DNA of 64,000 nt from Bolinopsis microptera (lineage: Eukaryota; Ctenophora; Tentaculata; Lobata; Bolinopsidae). A model generated the notes under the pieces. The model was not told the DNA's origin. It made no database searches and saw only the letters and a list, made by a program, of their open reading frames with translations. The number at the start of each line of letters is the position of its first letter. Position 1 is the stretch's first letter. This document shows positions 10,959 to 25,000 of the stretch, in pieces. The stretch lies in contig NC_087075.1 of NCBI RefSeq assembly GCF_026151205.1, forward strand, positions 3,074,359 to 3,138,358, read 5' to 3'. The position numbers and the translations under genes were made by a program.

Positions 10959-11738
10959 CAGGTTGGCCAAAAGTCAGTACCCATACGTTGGCCTGAATAG
11001 CTCAGTCCACTGATGCCCAATTTAAATACTTCTTTCTGGTATGACTTAGTACCACCTATGTTCAGGAATTTGTCCAACTCGAAAATATTCCGCGTTCATT
11101 TTTTTTTTCAAATGGAGGTTCATTTTTCAAATTTATTTGATAGTTTGGATAGCCCGGATCCAAGCTCAATATTATTGAATTGTGTTTGGCCATTCGAATT
11201 GCTTTGTCCTTAAGAATTAGAACTGTAGCTTCTCAATGACCGAGATATAGAAGCCATAACGAGTTATTCATTACTTGTGATTCATGATTGGTTTACTAAT
11301 CACGTGATAAGGTGACAACCGTTAACTACCCGTTAAACATTATGGGAATTGTTAAGGGTGCCCCATTAAGGTGTCGTGTTCACGGTGTCACATAATCACC
11401 CATCAATTTATTGTTAACGAGATTACAGAAAATGCTTGAATTACTTTCGGTCATTTCTAATCGTTTTTGGCCTCATTTTGGAGATCATATGCAACAATTT
11501 GATAATCTTCCGTCCCTCTGAAAAAATTAGGCGTTCAGCATGTTGCAGAGAAAACAAATATAGGTGTTTTAATATTGAATGGGCGTGGTCCTAAACTATT
11601 CGAATTTTCAAATTTAGACTCGGAATCCCTCAACCAGTAGGATAAAAGTATGTGCCATCTTGCAAGAGCAACACTCTCAAATATAAAACACGGCGGGTCT
11701 ATTTAAGGCCAACGTAATGGGTACTGACTTTTTGGCCA
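10959..11738. mobile_element. Mariner-like MITE
   Basis: Left end CAGGTTGGCCAAAAGTCAGT, preceded by TA, and continuing ACCCATACGTTGGCC; an inverted copy lies at 11706-11738. The ends resemble those of the mariner at 40254 (CAGGGTGGCCCATAAGTGAC). The outermost bases of the right end are missing. There is no transposase frame inside. Confidence 0.7.
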
Positions 11739-12029
11739 ATGAATAGAAAAAATTTTAACAAAACCCCTTGTTGTAACAATTTTTTTATAGCCCAAATTTT
11801 GGCTTGTCTCAAAAAACTTAACTGAACTGCGTTTTGGTGTGTGAAAAAAGCTCCCGGCCGCGCATCCTTCCCCCTTGAAACCTGCCCTTTCCAAAACCAA
11901 AAAAGCAGTAAAGGACAAAAGTCTCCCCAAAAGGGGCATTATTTTTTGAATTGTTTTAATTTTTTTCTGTAAAATGTGCTAAAATTAAATTTTTGTTTCA
12001 TTGAAAAAAATTTCTTGTTTCATTGAACC

Positions 12030-13600
12030 CTGACACAATAAAAACTGCATATTGTTTCAGGCGGAAACCCCCCTTTTCACAAAATCCTTTGCTTTGTCTG
12101 TCACATTCTATCCCTCTGTAGTCTGAGAATCTAGTACCTTCACATTTGAAAAACCCACGTTTTCTTCAAAGGGTTTGGGAAAACATACACCAAAAAACTA
12201 AAGAGTTTTACTTTTTTCCAGCGGAGTCGAAGTTTTTATGCCCCAAACATCAATCTAAAAGCATAGAAGTGTAGGATTTTTCAAAAGAAAATAGCAGTAA
12301 TCAGTACATACGGTTCCCCATCTCTCTGATTTAAAGAACTATAGAGCAACCTGGGAAAGTTTATTTTGTCTAAGTAAACAATAAAGTTACTAAGCTTTTT
12401 GGATTGTTCATGGAACCCAAACCCCTGCACTTTTTAGTACTGTCAAGATGTGGAAATGGAAAAATTTTTCCTTTACGAAAACCTGGGGATAACCTGCCAC
12501 TGACCTACAGCAGGTTTTCGACGCCTTAACGGAGCACCCCCAACAGACAAAAGTCAGCAATTTTGAACCTATGAAAAACAAGACCCTGACAATTTATAAA
12601 ACCACTGTACAACCTGACAATCAGAAGACTTTGTTCCCTTCTCTCACGGAAAAAAAGATGACTCAGATGGAATAGTACTTTGATTTAAAAAACCACAGAA
12701 AAACCCAATCCCCCCATACAAATTTTTCCAAAACACGTAAAAAGAATGTAGTTGAGAGTTGTACAACACCGCAGGCGTCTTAACAACAGAAAAAAAAGAG
12801 AAGTACCAAAAAGATGATAGATCAAACTTTCATTAAAAAAACGGTAAATGCGAACATGCGCAGCTTTAACCGAGGAGAATGCACCCAAAAAACACGTCTA
12901 CCCACCCTTTGCGAAGTGAAAATTGCACGGAATCGGGGGGGAAAACATACAAAACCACTCAAGTGCAGGTTCGACGAGCTTTCCTTTTGTGCGGCAAACC
13001 AAAGCAAAATCTTACGAGATAAGCCATATCAAAGCCCCAAAGGGGAAAGTCCCCCTCAGCCCCAAGGCCACCAAAGCTAAACTTAAAATTGTAAAAAGAG
13101 GAAATCACTATCAACGAAAGTTTGAAGAACCCCGTTTTTTAGTTGAAAAAAAACCCAAACTAAAACAAAAAACGGGTTTTGAACAATTAACACATTTTTT
13201 TAGTGGTGAGTGTAAATAGTAAATTTCGTTTAAATTTACTTTTTGGGTGTTTTTTCCCATTAATTTCTTTTTTTTTTTAAATTTTTTATTCCTGTCACGT
13301 CCGCTATCGTTAATTTTCAGATGGCCCTTTTTTATAAAATTTTGCATTTTTTTTGTTCTTTTGCTCGTTTTCGTTTAAAAATTTTTACGTGGTAACTTTA
13401 AAGTTATATATTTTGTTTGAAAAAATTTTCCGTCGTCAAATTTTGTATGACATTTGATCGTTATAATTAAATTTAAATTTACTATTTTGTATGAGTATGA
13501 CGTAGAAATGTGTACGTTATTCAGCATTTTTTTCCCCAAATAGAATCTGTCTTCACTGGTTTTTTCAGAAACAATCAAACTTTGATAAAAGAACTATAAA
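12030..13600 (+). mobile_element. Penelope-like element, indel-rich copy
   Basis: Follows the plus-strand element at 38790-40243 and its 3' region, with many one-base differences, especially in homopolymers. The RT part lies about 12030-12700 and the GIY-YIG part about 12830-13217. It lacks the mariner present in the other copy: GTGTAAATAGTAAATTTCG at about 13210-13230 is an empty site. No frame is open for long. It lies just 3' of the minus-strand receptor gene, as at 43 kb. Confidence 0.75.
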
Positions 13601-13928
13601 ACTTTTATGATTTTTTAATTTTTTTCTTAATTTAAATTGTTTTTGTGTTCAATATCAGGGTTCAAAAATAGTGCAAATAGTGCACAAATAATCAAAAAAT
13701 ATATCAAAATGTTTTTGTTTTTCCTCTACAGACTGTTTTTACTTTTAAAAGTGGTTTAAAAAAAAGGGCAGTTTTTGGGCTATCCAACTATTAAATGCTC
13801 ATATAACTTAAAAAGTTCTAAAAATTGTGTGACAAAAATTGTTGTTCACTCACCACATTAAAGCTATGAAGTTTATGCCCTACCGAAACCATTTCCTTTT
13901 AGGTTATTACTGGTTTTCTTGTTCATAG

Positions 13929-16058
13929 TTATACTAGTTTTGGGGGATTTTTTTTCCTCATCCTGGTTTTCTTTCTCCCCGATTAAATTCGTCGATCCTT
14001 TTTTCCTTGCTATTTCACTTCTGCATCTTCATATATTATATCTTCCTCTTTTTTCCCTCTTTTTTCTGGGCAACAGCTGCTTCGCCCCTTGGAAGAATTT
14101 GATAAGCTTTGAATTGACAACAGAAGCGAGTAATGCGACATTCTTTTTGCCCCTCTTTCTTAGTGTTTTTTTTCCCCAAATTTAAAGCAGTGTGTTGTCT
14201 TTGACATCTTCTTGGAACACGCCCAAAAGCAGAAAAAAAGGGAGGTCCTTTTGCCCGTTGAAGAATGAACAAGTACGCAGAACACAGCTCCAGGACCAAT
14301 GAAAGGGCAATCAAACCCAAAGGGAACCCATTGAGACTGCAACATCTAAAATGTTTTAGCGTTTTTTTATTTTGAAATTCCATTTCCAGATTTGCTGCTG
14401 GGATAATTTCTAGCTATCTTCCAAAGCGGGACACTTTGAAGAGAAGAATTGTGTATGCGGCACCATAAACCCAAAATACCTCCAAGGTCTTCAACCAGAG
14501 TGGTGTCGTTCTTTTTGTTCCCCCAACAAAAGGTTTTAGGTGTATCCTTATTCAGTGTGAGTGACGTCAAAAAAGGCTGAAACGGAAATATCAGTGGTAG
14601 TAAAAAAACTTCAGTACCACTTGGGGAAAAAAGAAACTTGTCTTTATTTCCGAAGGTCTTTTAGATTAATATCTTCCAAAAAATTTCCCAACACAGACCC
14701 CACCCAAAAAAGGGAGCAGCAGAAAAAGTATTGGGTAATGATCACATGCAAACATCTTTGTTTAATGAAATAGAGGGTTCCCAGTTTGGTCCACAGTTAT
14801 TTTGGTAGGGGCAGAAAGGGAGGTAAAGACAGGTTAGCCAATATCGAGCCAGTAAAAGTTGGGTTTGGTCAGGGGGCCCTGCTTCTTGCAGCTTCTTAAA
14901 CGAAGATGGGCCAAGAGTAAGGAAAGGAAGAAAAGGGTTTTCTGCAGAATAAAGTAGTAAAGATACCCTGGGCTGGATCTGTCACTTCGTTGGACTTAGC
15001 AACTGCAAAGCTTGTTTTGGTAAGGTGCACATGCAGGTTTTGTTTTCATTTAAAATATTGTGAACCCCCTCAGTCAGCCATTCATCCGTTACAATCAGAT
15101 TAAAATGTTTTTTTGATGTTATCCCGAGATAGTCGAATCCTTCTTTTGCTGGAAGCCCAGTGAAAGTTGTAGCCGCCCATTTTTTCAGTCAAAAAAGATG
15201 TTTGAGCTTTGGAGACCCCAAAGTGCTATTTGGAGTTTTTGGTTTCGGCAGCATTTTTTTATAGGTTCCCCTGACCCCCCAAATTTATTTTTTGGTCTCG
15301 TTGGTTTCCGTTTTAGAATGAGGGGAAAGATCGTTGCGGGGACATTTTTTCAGGGGCGTCGGTTAATGGCGGTTTTTTCTTTAGAAGGGTCGGGTGACTG
15401 TTGCAATCAATGGGTTTGTTGTTTTATGTTATTTCTGTATTGGATGGACAAAATTTCCAAAATTTTTATTATCTTGATTTCTCCGTTTCCCTTAAAATTC
15501 AGATTCTCCCCCCCCAATTTTCCTTTGACCTTATCTGAGCAAATTTAGCTCGTTCCCTCAAAAGTAGGATGTTTGGGTTTAATTTCGAAAGAAGATCAAA
15601 ATTTCATGAGTGTCTCGGGGGGACAGTATAATTTTCTGCTCCCGATCAGCAAAACAGTTCAGTTCTTGTTGGATCGTGTACTTTGTCTGCTTTAAGCATT
15701 TTAAATTTTCAGTACTGTTGAAAGCAAGATGACAGGGGGGATCAATTCATGGGTTTTCGTGTTAATCCATTCCTTTACAGTGAGTTTTTTGAAAAGTTTC
15801 TTGTATAAATTCCAGGAATTTAAAACTGGTTTGTTTCCTGCCAGGTTTTGCAAATTTATAGGTGACCCCTTATTCAACCCGGTAGTGTGAGGGAAATGGC
15901 CCACACCTGACATTGGCATTCGGCAAGAAAGCTGTCTTTTCCTATTACAGACCCAGCGCAGGTAAACTTTGGGTTTTTTGGGATATGGTTGGTTTCAGGG
16001 GATCACATTCGGGAGCTAGGCTTTTTCCCTTTGCGGAATCCCCCCCAGGTGCACAGAT
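13929..16058 (-). pseudogene. Adhesion GPCR last exon (GAIN/GPS/7TM), indel-ridden copy
   Basis: Collinear with 54502-56765 along its whole length, from GGTGCACAGATTT (exon start) to TTATACTAG (stop), but with dozens of short indels, mostly in homopolymers, and about 130 bases shorter overall. No frame spans a domain. It is either a decayed exon or unpolished sequence; the indels match the error style of the neighbouring Penelope-like copy, favouring the latter. Confidence 0.75.
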
Positions 16059-19000
16059 TTAAAAATATTGTTTTTTATTGTGTTTCATTTTTATAAGCTT
16101 TGATTTTTACACCCCTAGTTATTAAAAAGCCCATTGTCGGTTAAATAATTTCTTAATAAAGTTCTTTCCCGAATTGTTTTTAAGTGAAAAAAATTTTTAA
16201 AACATACTTTTAAATAATTTGAAAATTAAATCTAGAGAAATACTATTTTAAACGTTAAACCGTGATAGAACTTTTTATTTTTCCCTCACATAACATGGTT
16301 TTTGAGTTTGCCAATATATATCATACATTGTTACGAAAATAGTCCTCTATGGGACTAATATGTTTCCGACAAGGAACATTGGTTTCATCCCGTCAGCTTT
16401 GAACGTTCCCCAGGGCAAGTTACTGTTACTGCTGCAATTTTTAATGCCCAGCTGGACATGTTTCTGAAACGATTGTATTATTACATCTCATAATATTCAT
16501 CATTTTTTATTTATTTTGAATGCGAGTCTAATTAGTTATCAATTTTATGATTTTGACAGCACCTGGGTGTCCAAATTGCAGGACCTAAAGCTCTAAAGTT
16601 ATATTATTCTTTGACCTATTTTTTATTTCGTCATACTGGAGTCTGGACCAGCTATTCCATTGTTCTTTTCTGAGCATATTATATTCTGGTACTGTTAAAA
16701 ACTTGAAGAACTACAAAAGTCTTGGGATTGACGATATCTCTAATGAGCAGTTAAAGTACGGAGCAAGTAGTTTGAGCGAACAGAAAGTAGCAAAGTGGTG
16801 TCTCACGGATCTGTTCTTCAAAGATCCTTGAGCCCGTTTCTGACTCAGGTAATCATCATTCCGTCCATTACAACCAAAGAATTTAATTTTTTTCGAATAA
16901 AACCACCTCGCTATGTTCGGAATAAATAAAGGCAATTACATGACGCTTGTTTCATGTAAAAAAAGAACGATAAGATTGAAACATTCAATTGCTTTCAGAG
17001 GTAGGTTTGTATCGAGAATGACTCGAACAGAAAATTTTCTCAGTCGAAATCTTAAGAGTTTTGGAAACCACTTTTGTTCATGTTTCATGCTACCCTGATC
17101 ATTATTAGCCGAAACTAGTCCGTACCTACATTCGAAAAATTGTGTATCAAATGGTCGGCTTCGAAAAATATTTATGGTTCATAATGATAGGTAACCTGAA
17201 TCTTATCGTAAACAGAAGTTTTTTCCAGGATAACTTAATTTTTTGACTTAGAATATGTTCAGCCTTCAGTCCCGTGCAGCTCAGTGCAGATATATCAGAT
17301 ATATCACATTGACCTCATTAATTCGGTTGTGTGATAATTACAACAATAATTACAACCGCTATTTTAACAGTTCTATCCCACGATTTTGTTTCCTTTCCCA
17401 ATCCTAACCCTTTCAAGCAACCAGCTCTATAACGTAACTATACCATTGCTTGCTTGGGGTCCGAGTCTCAAATACTGTGTAACAATAGTATAAGCTTCCA
17501 AGTTATCTTACCACAGGCAGTTTTGTTAGCGTTTGCTTTCCATCCAGCATCACATGTCTCACAGCTTGTCATAGCATCATTCCGATATGTTCCTTCTCCA
17601 CACGGCTCTGGAATTATAACGTTACAACTGGCAAATCGTAGTGGAAGATAAGAAAATCGTTATTATATAAGTACAGTTCAGATGTTTTACAATAACATTA
17701 TTTAAGCAATGTGTGACAAATTAAATGTCCACATATTCCACAGTTTTTCGAGGAAATTATTGCCACCCAGACTCTTACGCCCTTATAGTTCTTGTCTTTT
17801 CGTACCACACATTTGCCTTCTTGATTCTTAGCCCGTCTTAACCCCTACCATATCTTTACACATCTATATAGATATATTCATCTCAGCTCGGTCCTTGTTA
17901 ACAATTCTTACCACATTTTGTTCTCCCTGAGCTTCGTTCCTGGCCAAGTTCACAAGCTGTACACAAGGCTGCTCCTTTTGAACTGATCGTGTTATCAGGA
18001 CATTCTTTACACGTGTTCATTTCAATGTTCTTGTAGCTTCCAGCTGGACATGGCTCTGAAGAATTAGGAAATCTTTAAGCAGCAATTCGTTTGAACTACC
18101 TTTTTAAGAGGTCATTGTGAGTACCAATATCCTCGTTTTTCATTCTATAGCACAGTTAATTCAAATTTAAAACATAATAATATAATTAAATATAAGCTTT
18201 AAAGTTATCTTACCACAGGCTGTTTTGTCAGAGTTTGGTGTCAATCCAGTGTCACATGTCTCACAGCTTGTCATAGCATCATTCCGATATGTTCCTTCAC
18301 CACACGGCTCTGGAATCATAATTTTATTACAGGCAAATCGTAGTGGAAGATAAGAAAATCGATATTATATAAGTACAGTTCAGATGTTTTACAATAACAT
18401 TATTTAAGCAATGTGTGACAAATTAAATATCCACATATTCCACGGTTTTTCGAGGAAAGTATTGCCACCCAGACTCTTACGCGCTTAATCCTTATGGTTC
18501 TTGTCTTTTCGTACCACACATTTGCCTTCTTGATTCTTAGCCCTATCTGGCGTCTTATCCTTATCCCGTCTTAACCCCTACCATATCTTTACTCCTATAT
18601 AGATATATTCATCTCAGCTCGGTCCTTGTTAACAATTCTTACCACATTTTGTTCTCCCGGAGTTTCGTTCCTGGCCAAGTTCACAAGCTGTACACAAGGC
18701 TGCTCCTTTTGAACTGATCGTGTTATCAGGACATTCGTTACACGTGTTCATTTCAATGTTCTTGTAGCTTCCAGCTGGACATGGCTCTGCAAAATTAAGA
18801 AATCTTTAAGCAGCAATTCGGTTGAACTACCTTATTAAGAAGTTATTGTGATTACCAATATCCTTGGTTTTCATTCTATAGCACAGTTAATTCAAATTTA
18901 AGACATCAAAATAATATTAAATATAAGCTTAAAGTTATCTTACCACAGGCTGTTTTGTCAGAGTTTGGTGTCAATCCAGCGTCACATGTCTCGCAGCTTG

Positions 19001-22000
19001 TCATAGCATCATTCCGATATGTTCCTTCTCCACACGACTCTGGAATTATAACGGTACAACTGTCAAATCTTAGTGGAAGATAAGAAAATTGTTATTATAT
19101 TTAAGTACAATTCAGATGTTTTACAATAACATTATTTAAACACTATGTGACAAATTTAATATCCACATATTCCACAGTTTTTCGAGGAAATTATTGCAAC
19201 CCAGACTCTTACGCCCTTATGGTCCTTGTCTTTTCGTACCATTAATTTGCCTTCTTGATTCTTAGCCCTATCTGGTGCCTTATCCTTATCCAATCTTAAC
19301 CCCTACCATATCTTTACCCATCTATATAGATATAATCATCTCAGCTCGGTCCTTGTTAACAATTCTTACCACATTTTGTTCTCCCTGAGTTTCGTTCCTG
19401 GCCAAGTTCACAAGCTGTACACAAGGCTGCTCCTTCTGAACTGATCGTGTTATCAGGACATTCTTTACACATGTTCATTTCAATGTTCTTGTAGCTTCCA
19501 GCTGGACATGGCTCTGAAGAATTAGGAAATCTTTAAGCAGCAACTCGTTTGAACTACCTAACCTTATTACGACGTTATTGTGATTACCAATATCCTCTGT
19601 TTTCATTCTATAGCACAGTTAATTCAAATTTAAAACATAATAATATTATTAAATATAAGCTTATAATAGTTATCTTACCACAGGCTGTTTTGTCAGAGTT
19701 TGGTGTCAATCCAGCATCACATGTCTCACAGCTTGTCATAGCATCATTCCGATATGTTCCTTCTCCACACGGCTCTGGAATTATAACGTTATAACTGGCA
19801 AATCGTAGTGGAAGATAAGAAAATCGTTATTATATAAGTACAGTTCAGATGTTTTACAATAACATTATTTAAGCAATGTGTGACAAATTAAATATCCACA
19901 TATTCCACAGTTTTTCGAGGAAATTATTGCTACCCAGAGAAGGTCATTTATAAACGCCTCTATAATTTTTTCACATCTAAAGGTGTACTAACAGACTCAC
20001 AGTTTGGATTTAGAAAAGGCCATTCTACCACCCATGCTCTACACAAATCTATAGACTCCGTTACTAAGTCTCTGGCAAGCAATAAACATGTCCTAGGGAT
20101 ATTCATTGACTTGAGCAAAGCCTTCGACACCCTTGATCACGATATTCTTTTATGCAAATTAAATTCCTACGGTATTAGGGGCACAGCACTGACCTTACTA
20201 AAAAGCTATTTGACTAACAGAAAGCAGTATGTTATGTATAACGGTTTACCATCAGAAACAATGGACGTGAAATTTGGAGTACCACAAGGGTCAATTCTAG
20301 GGCCGTTACTCTTCCTATTGTATATGAACGATATAGTAAACTGCTTTTCAGACAGTGAGGTGAAATTTGTACATTATGCTGATGACACTAATATCTTCAT
20401 ATCAGGACCATCTAGAGAAGCAACATACAAAAAAGCCAACTTAGTACTTAAACATGTCTCGATTTACATGAAATGTAATCTACTTCATATCAACATGTCC
20501 AAATGCTGCTACATACATTTTAAACCTGCCTCTGAATATGATGACACCTGTGCACGGACCAGACCATTTGCTATCCTGCTAGATGAATCTAGATCAATAT
20601 TCATCAATGGTAAGGTTATTACTAAAGTCAAGGATACCAAATTCTTAGGTGTGGTTATAGATAGTAAGCTAAACTGGATTGCCCACATGCACTACATCCG
20701 TAAAAAACTGCGATCTATGACTGGTGCAATCTGCAGAATTCGGCACTCGATACCTTCTGAACTATATTTGAAAATATATAATGCTCTTTTTGAATCACAT
20801 CTCAGTTATGGTATAAGTGTTTGGGGTGTTGTCCTCAAAGAACGGTCCAATGATAGCCTTTTCATCACACAGAAGCACCGTATAAGGATCCTTTTTGGCG
20901 ACCTTGACTCATATTTAGATAAACAATCAACATGTGCACGTACTAGACCATACGGTATGCAAAAACTAGACCATAAACACTTTGAAAAGGAGCATACAAA
21001 ACCCATTTTTAATAGATTAAAAATTCTTACGGCTCAAAACTTGTACAAATATCACTGTATTTTAAAATTCTCTAAGATTATCAAGTACCACTGCCCATAC
21101 TCCCTTTATGAGGCTATCAACATTTCAAACCGTGCAACGAGTCTAATGGTTATTCTCCTAAATAAATCAAATACCTTTTTGTTTAGTGCAGCCAAGCTTT
21201 GGAACGCTGTTCATAAAAAAATTTTAACTTCAAGCAATTGCTTAGAAACGTCCATTAGCTTGATAAAACTGAGAACCAAAGCACTATTAATACAAGCACA
21301 GGCAGCTGACTTAAAAGATACTTGGACTCCAAACAATTTTAAATTGCAGTAATAAAATCTAATTGCAGCGGCACACACTTACTATTACTATCATGATTGT
21401 ACTATGGACAGAAAATCTTTCAAATCGATTTTGGGCGCTTTTTAACCATTTGTTGTAATGTTTTTAGATAAGTTAAATATCTAAATTTATAAAATTTTTT
21501 ATCGGAATGAATTTATTGACATTTAATAATTTATTCGGTAGGTTTATCTGGTATTGATATTGATTATATTAATATTGTTATTATTGAACGAAGCTAACTC
21601 TAGACATAGTTAATACTACTTCTTTTAAGAAAGGGACTTGGAGTATAAACGACCAAGTTTGCATAAATTTCTATCCAACCAAGAACTCAAGAGGCAAAGG
21701 TGGGTGCGTAAACTTTTGGTCTGCACTCTCCGATCCTGTATCACCCTGGATTCTTCTCGACGTATCTTTGTAAAAGTTATATACCTTCTAGTCAATCTCT
21801 TGCTACTCCAAGTCCCCTAAGATATCTGATCTAACGTTCGTGCTAGTTATATATATATGAAATATATTTTTGTCTGCTTTAATTGATACTAAATAAAATT
21901 GTTGTTTTCTTGAAATTGTTGTTTTCTTGAGACTCTTACGCCCTTACGGTTCTTGTCTTTTCGTACCACAAATTTGCTTTCTTGATTCTTAGCCCTATCT

Positions 22001-25000
22001 GGTGCCTTATCCTTATCCCGTCTTAACCCCTACCATATCTTTACCCATCTATATAGATATAATCATCTAAGCTCGGTCCTTGTTAACAATTCTTACCACA
22101 TTCTGTTCTCCCTGAGTTTGGTTCCTGGCCAAGTTCACAAGCTGTACACAAGGCTGCTCCTCCTGAACTGATCGTGTTATCAGGACATTCTTTACACGTG
22201 TTCATTTCAATGTTCTTGTAGCTTCCAGCTGGACATGGCTCTGCAAAATTAAGAAATCTTTAAGCAGCAATTCGGTTGAACTACCTTTTTAAGAGGTCAT
22301 TGTGAATACCAATATCCTCGTTTTTCATTCTATAGCACAGTTAATTCAAATTTAAGACATCAAAATAATATTAAATATAAGCTTAAAGTTATCTCACCAC
22401 AGGCTGTTTTGTCAGAGTTTGGTGTCAATCCAGCGTCACATGTCTCGCAGCTTGTCATAGCATCACTCCGATATGTTCCTTCTCCACACGGCTCTGGAAT
22501 TATAACGGTACAACTGTCAAATCTTAGTGGAAGATAAGAAAATTGTTATTATATTTAAGTACAATTCAGATGTTTTACAATAACATTATTTAAACACTAT
22601 GTGACAAATTAAATATCCACATATTCCACAGTTTTTCGACGAAATTATTGCCACCCAGACTCTTACGCCCTAATGGTCCTTGTCTTTTCGTACCATTAAT
22701 TTGCCTTCTTGATTCTTAGTCCTATCTGGCGCCTTATCCTTATCCCGTCTTAACCCCTACCATATCTTTACCCATCTATATAGATATAATCATTTCAGCT
22801 CGGTCCTTGTTAACAATTCTTACCACATTTTGTTCTCCCTGAGTTTCGTTCCTGGCCAAGTTCACAAGTTGTACACAAGGCTGCTCCTTCTGAACTGATC
22901 GTGTTATCAGGACATTCTTTACACATGTTCATTTCAATGTTCTTGTAGCTTCCAGCTGGACATGGCTCTGAAGAATTAGGAAATCTTTAAGCAGTAATTC
23001 GTTTTAACTACCTTATTAAGAAGTTATTTTGAGTACTAATATCCTCGGTTTTCATTCTATAGCACAGTTAATTCAAATTTAAAACATATTATCAATAATA
23101 TTAAATATACCTTACCACAGGCTGTTTTGTCAGAATTTGGTGTTAATCCAGTGTCACATCTCTCACAGCTTGTCATAGCATCATTCCGATATGTTCCTTT
23201 TCCACATGGCTCTGGAATTATAACGTTATAACTGGCAAATCTTAGTGGAAGATAAGAAAATCGTTATTATATAACACACTGCTCCTAAAATCTGGAATAC
23301 ACTTCCCTACTCACTACGCTCCATCTCTCGACTAGATGTTTTCAAGAAGGCTCTCAAGACCCATCTATTTCATCAAGCCTATCCTGTATGTGCGAACAGT
23401 ATTTTTGGTGATTCAGTAGTCATGGACGCAGGACTTTAAGATCAATCTACAATTTATAAATTTGAATTTTTGATTAGAAAAGGGACTACTAAGGTAAATT
23501 TATCTGCACCGCTTTGTTGGCCAGTATCAACTCCATTTTTTGGACTTTGGTCGCTTATACGGCCTAAGCGGTATACAAATAAAGCGTTATTATTATTATT
23601 ATTAAGTACAATTCAGATGTTTTACAATAACATTATTTAAACACTATGTGACAAATTAAATATCCACATATTCCACAGTTTTTCGACGAAATTATTGCAA
23701 CCCAGACTCTTACGCCCTAATGGTCCTTGTCTTTTCGTACCATGAATTTGCCTTCTTGATTCTTAGCCCTATCTGGCGCCTTATCCTTATCCTGTCTTAA
23801 CCCTTACCATATTTTTACCCATCTATAATAACATAAACCCGCCACGCAAAGGGTTTATATAACAGATCATCCCGCGCTAGCGGGATGATCTGATAAACAC
23901 ATACGAGTGCACGCAGCGCACGAGTTTTGTGTTAATATGTAATCCCGAAGCGCCAGCTGAGGGATTACATTTATTTAGCCCTGAGCGTGAAGTGTTTATG
24001 GATTATAATTATCTCCGGCGATTTCGACAAGGGATTTATACTTTAGAAGAGTCGTTGAACAGGAATTTGGTCAAAGTCATTGAAGTCACGAGCAAATCTG
24101 GATGACTGAAGCCAAGAATTAAATTTGTTTAGAGCCCAGTTGTTGACTCTAACTGTACTGTCCGGAACACGATTGGAAAGCAGTTCATCAATCTGAATGT
24201 CAAACCGATCTGTCATAGTGGAGCAATAGCTTGAACGTTAGCAGGAACAAGAGCTGGAAGGAGAGCAAGCAAAACAATACTATTTTTAGGGCACGGACAA
24301 CTACAAGGGTAGCTGGCTAGTCGCCAACTTCTCACGCCACGCGTTGGAGAAATTCCAAGAATTAGCTGCTTTGGCAACGTTCCCAGGAATTTGCGTGTAA
24401 AAGAAGTGGACGGTTACGATCACGTGGTGCGCTTTCGTGTCACGTGGTATAGACTTGGCGTATGCTATTGGTGGCACGTGGTACGCACGTGACGCGCCCA
24501 CGTGATCGCGCGTCTAACTGTTCTACTATTATCGAGTTCTAATCAGCAGTATCATTGATTATTGTAAGTCGGAGAATTGAATGATAAACATCAGTTACGA
24601 CTAAAAAGCGGGCCGGGTTTATACAAATTTCCGGGGCGGGATGATATCACCTTGAGATGTTTATCTAACAGCGGGCCGGGCTGAGTGATAATATGATCCC
24701 GCGTCGAAATCCCGGAGATATTTATATAGATATAATCATCTCAGCTCGGTCCTTGTTTTTTTTTATCAATAAACTTTCAAATTGTTACACAAATACATCA
24801 TTTCATTTCAAAGAAAATATCGCCGAATGACCTTACATGCCTCGACAAGTGACCGAGTGTAAACAAAATAAGGGACACCGAAACACCAGTTGACCAGTAA
24901 ACTGATCCTGATATCTGGATATTATCCGGTTGGAAGAGACAAGGACAAGTGAAACAAGGAAGTTAAGAACTTCCTTGTTTCACTTGTCCTTGTCTCTTCC

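Noticed and set aside
13111-14570. Short frames in the indel-rich zone (for example 13111-13347, 14036-14383)
   Set aside because: They are chance frames inside the broken Penelope-like and receptor copies.
20111-21352. LINE frame as a host gene starting at ATG 20111
   Set aside because: The frame is open upstream to the insertion junction and the RT motifs begin before that ATG.
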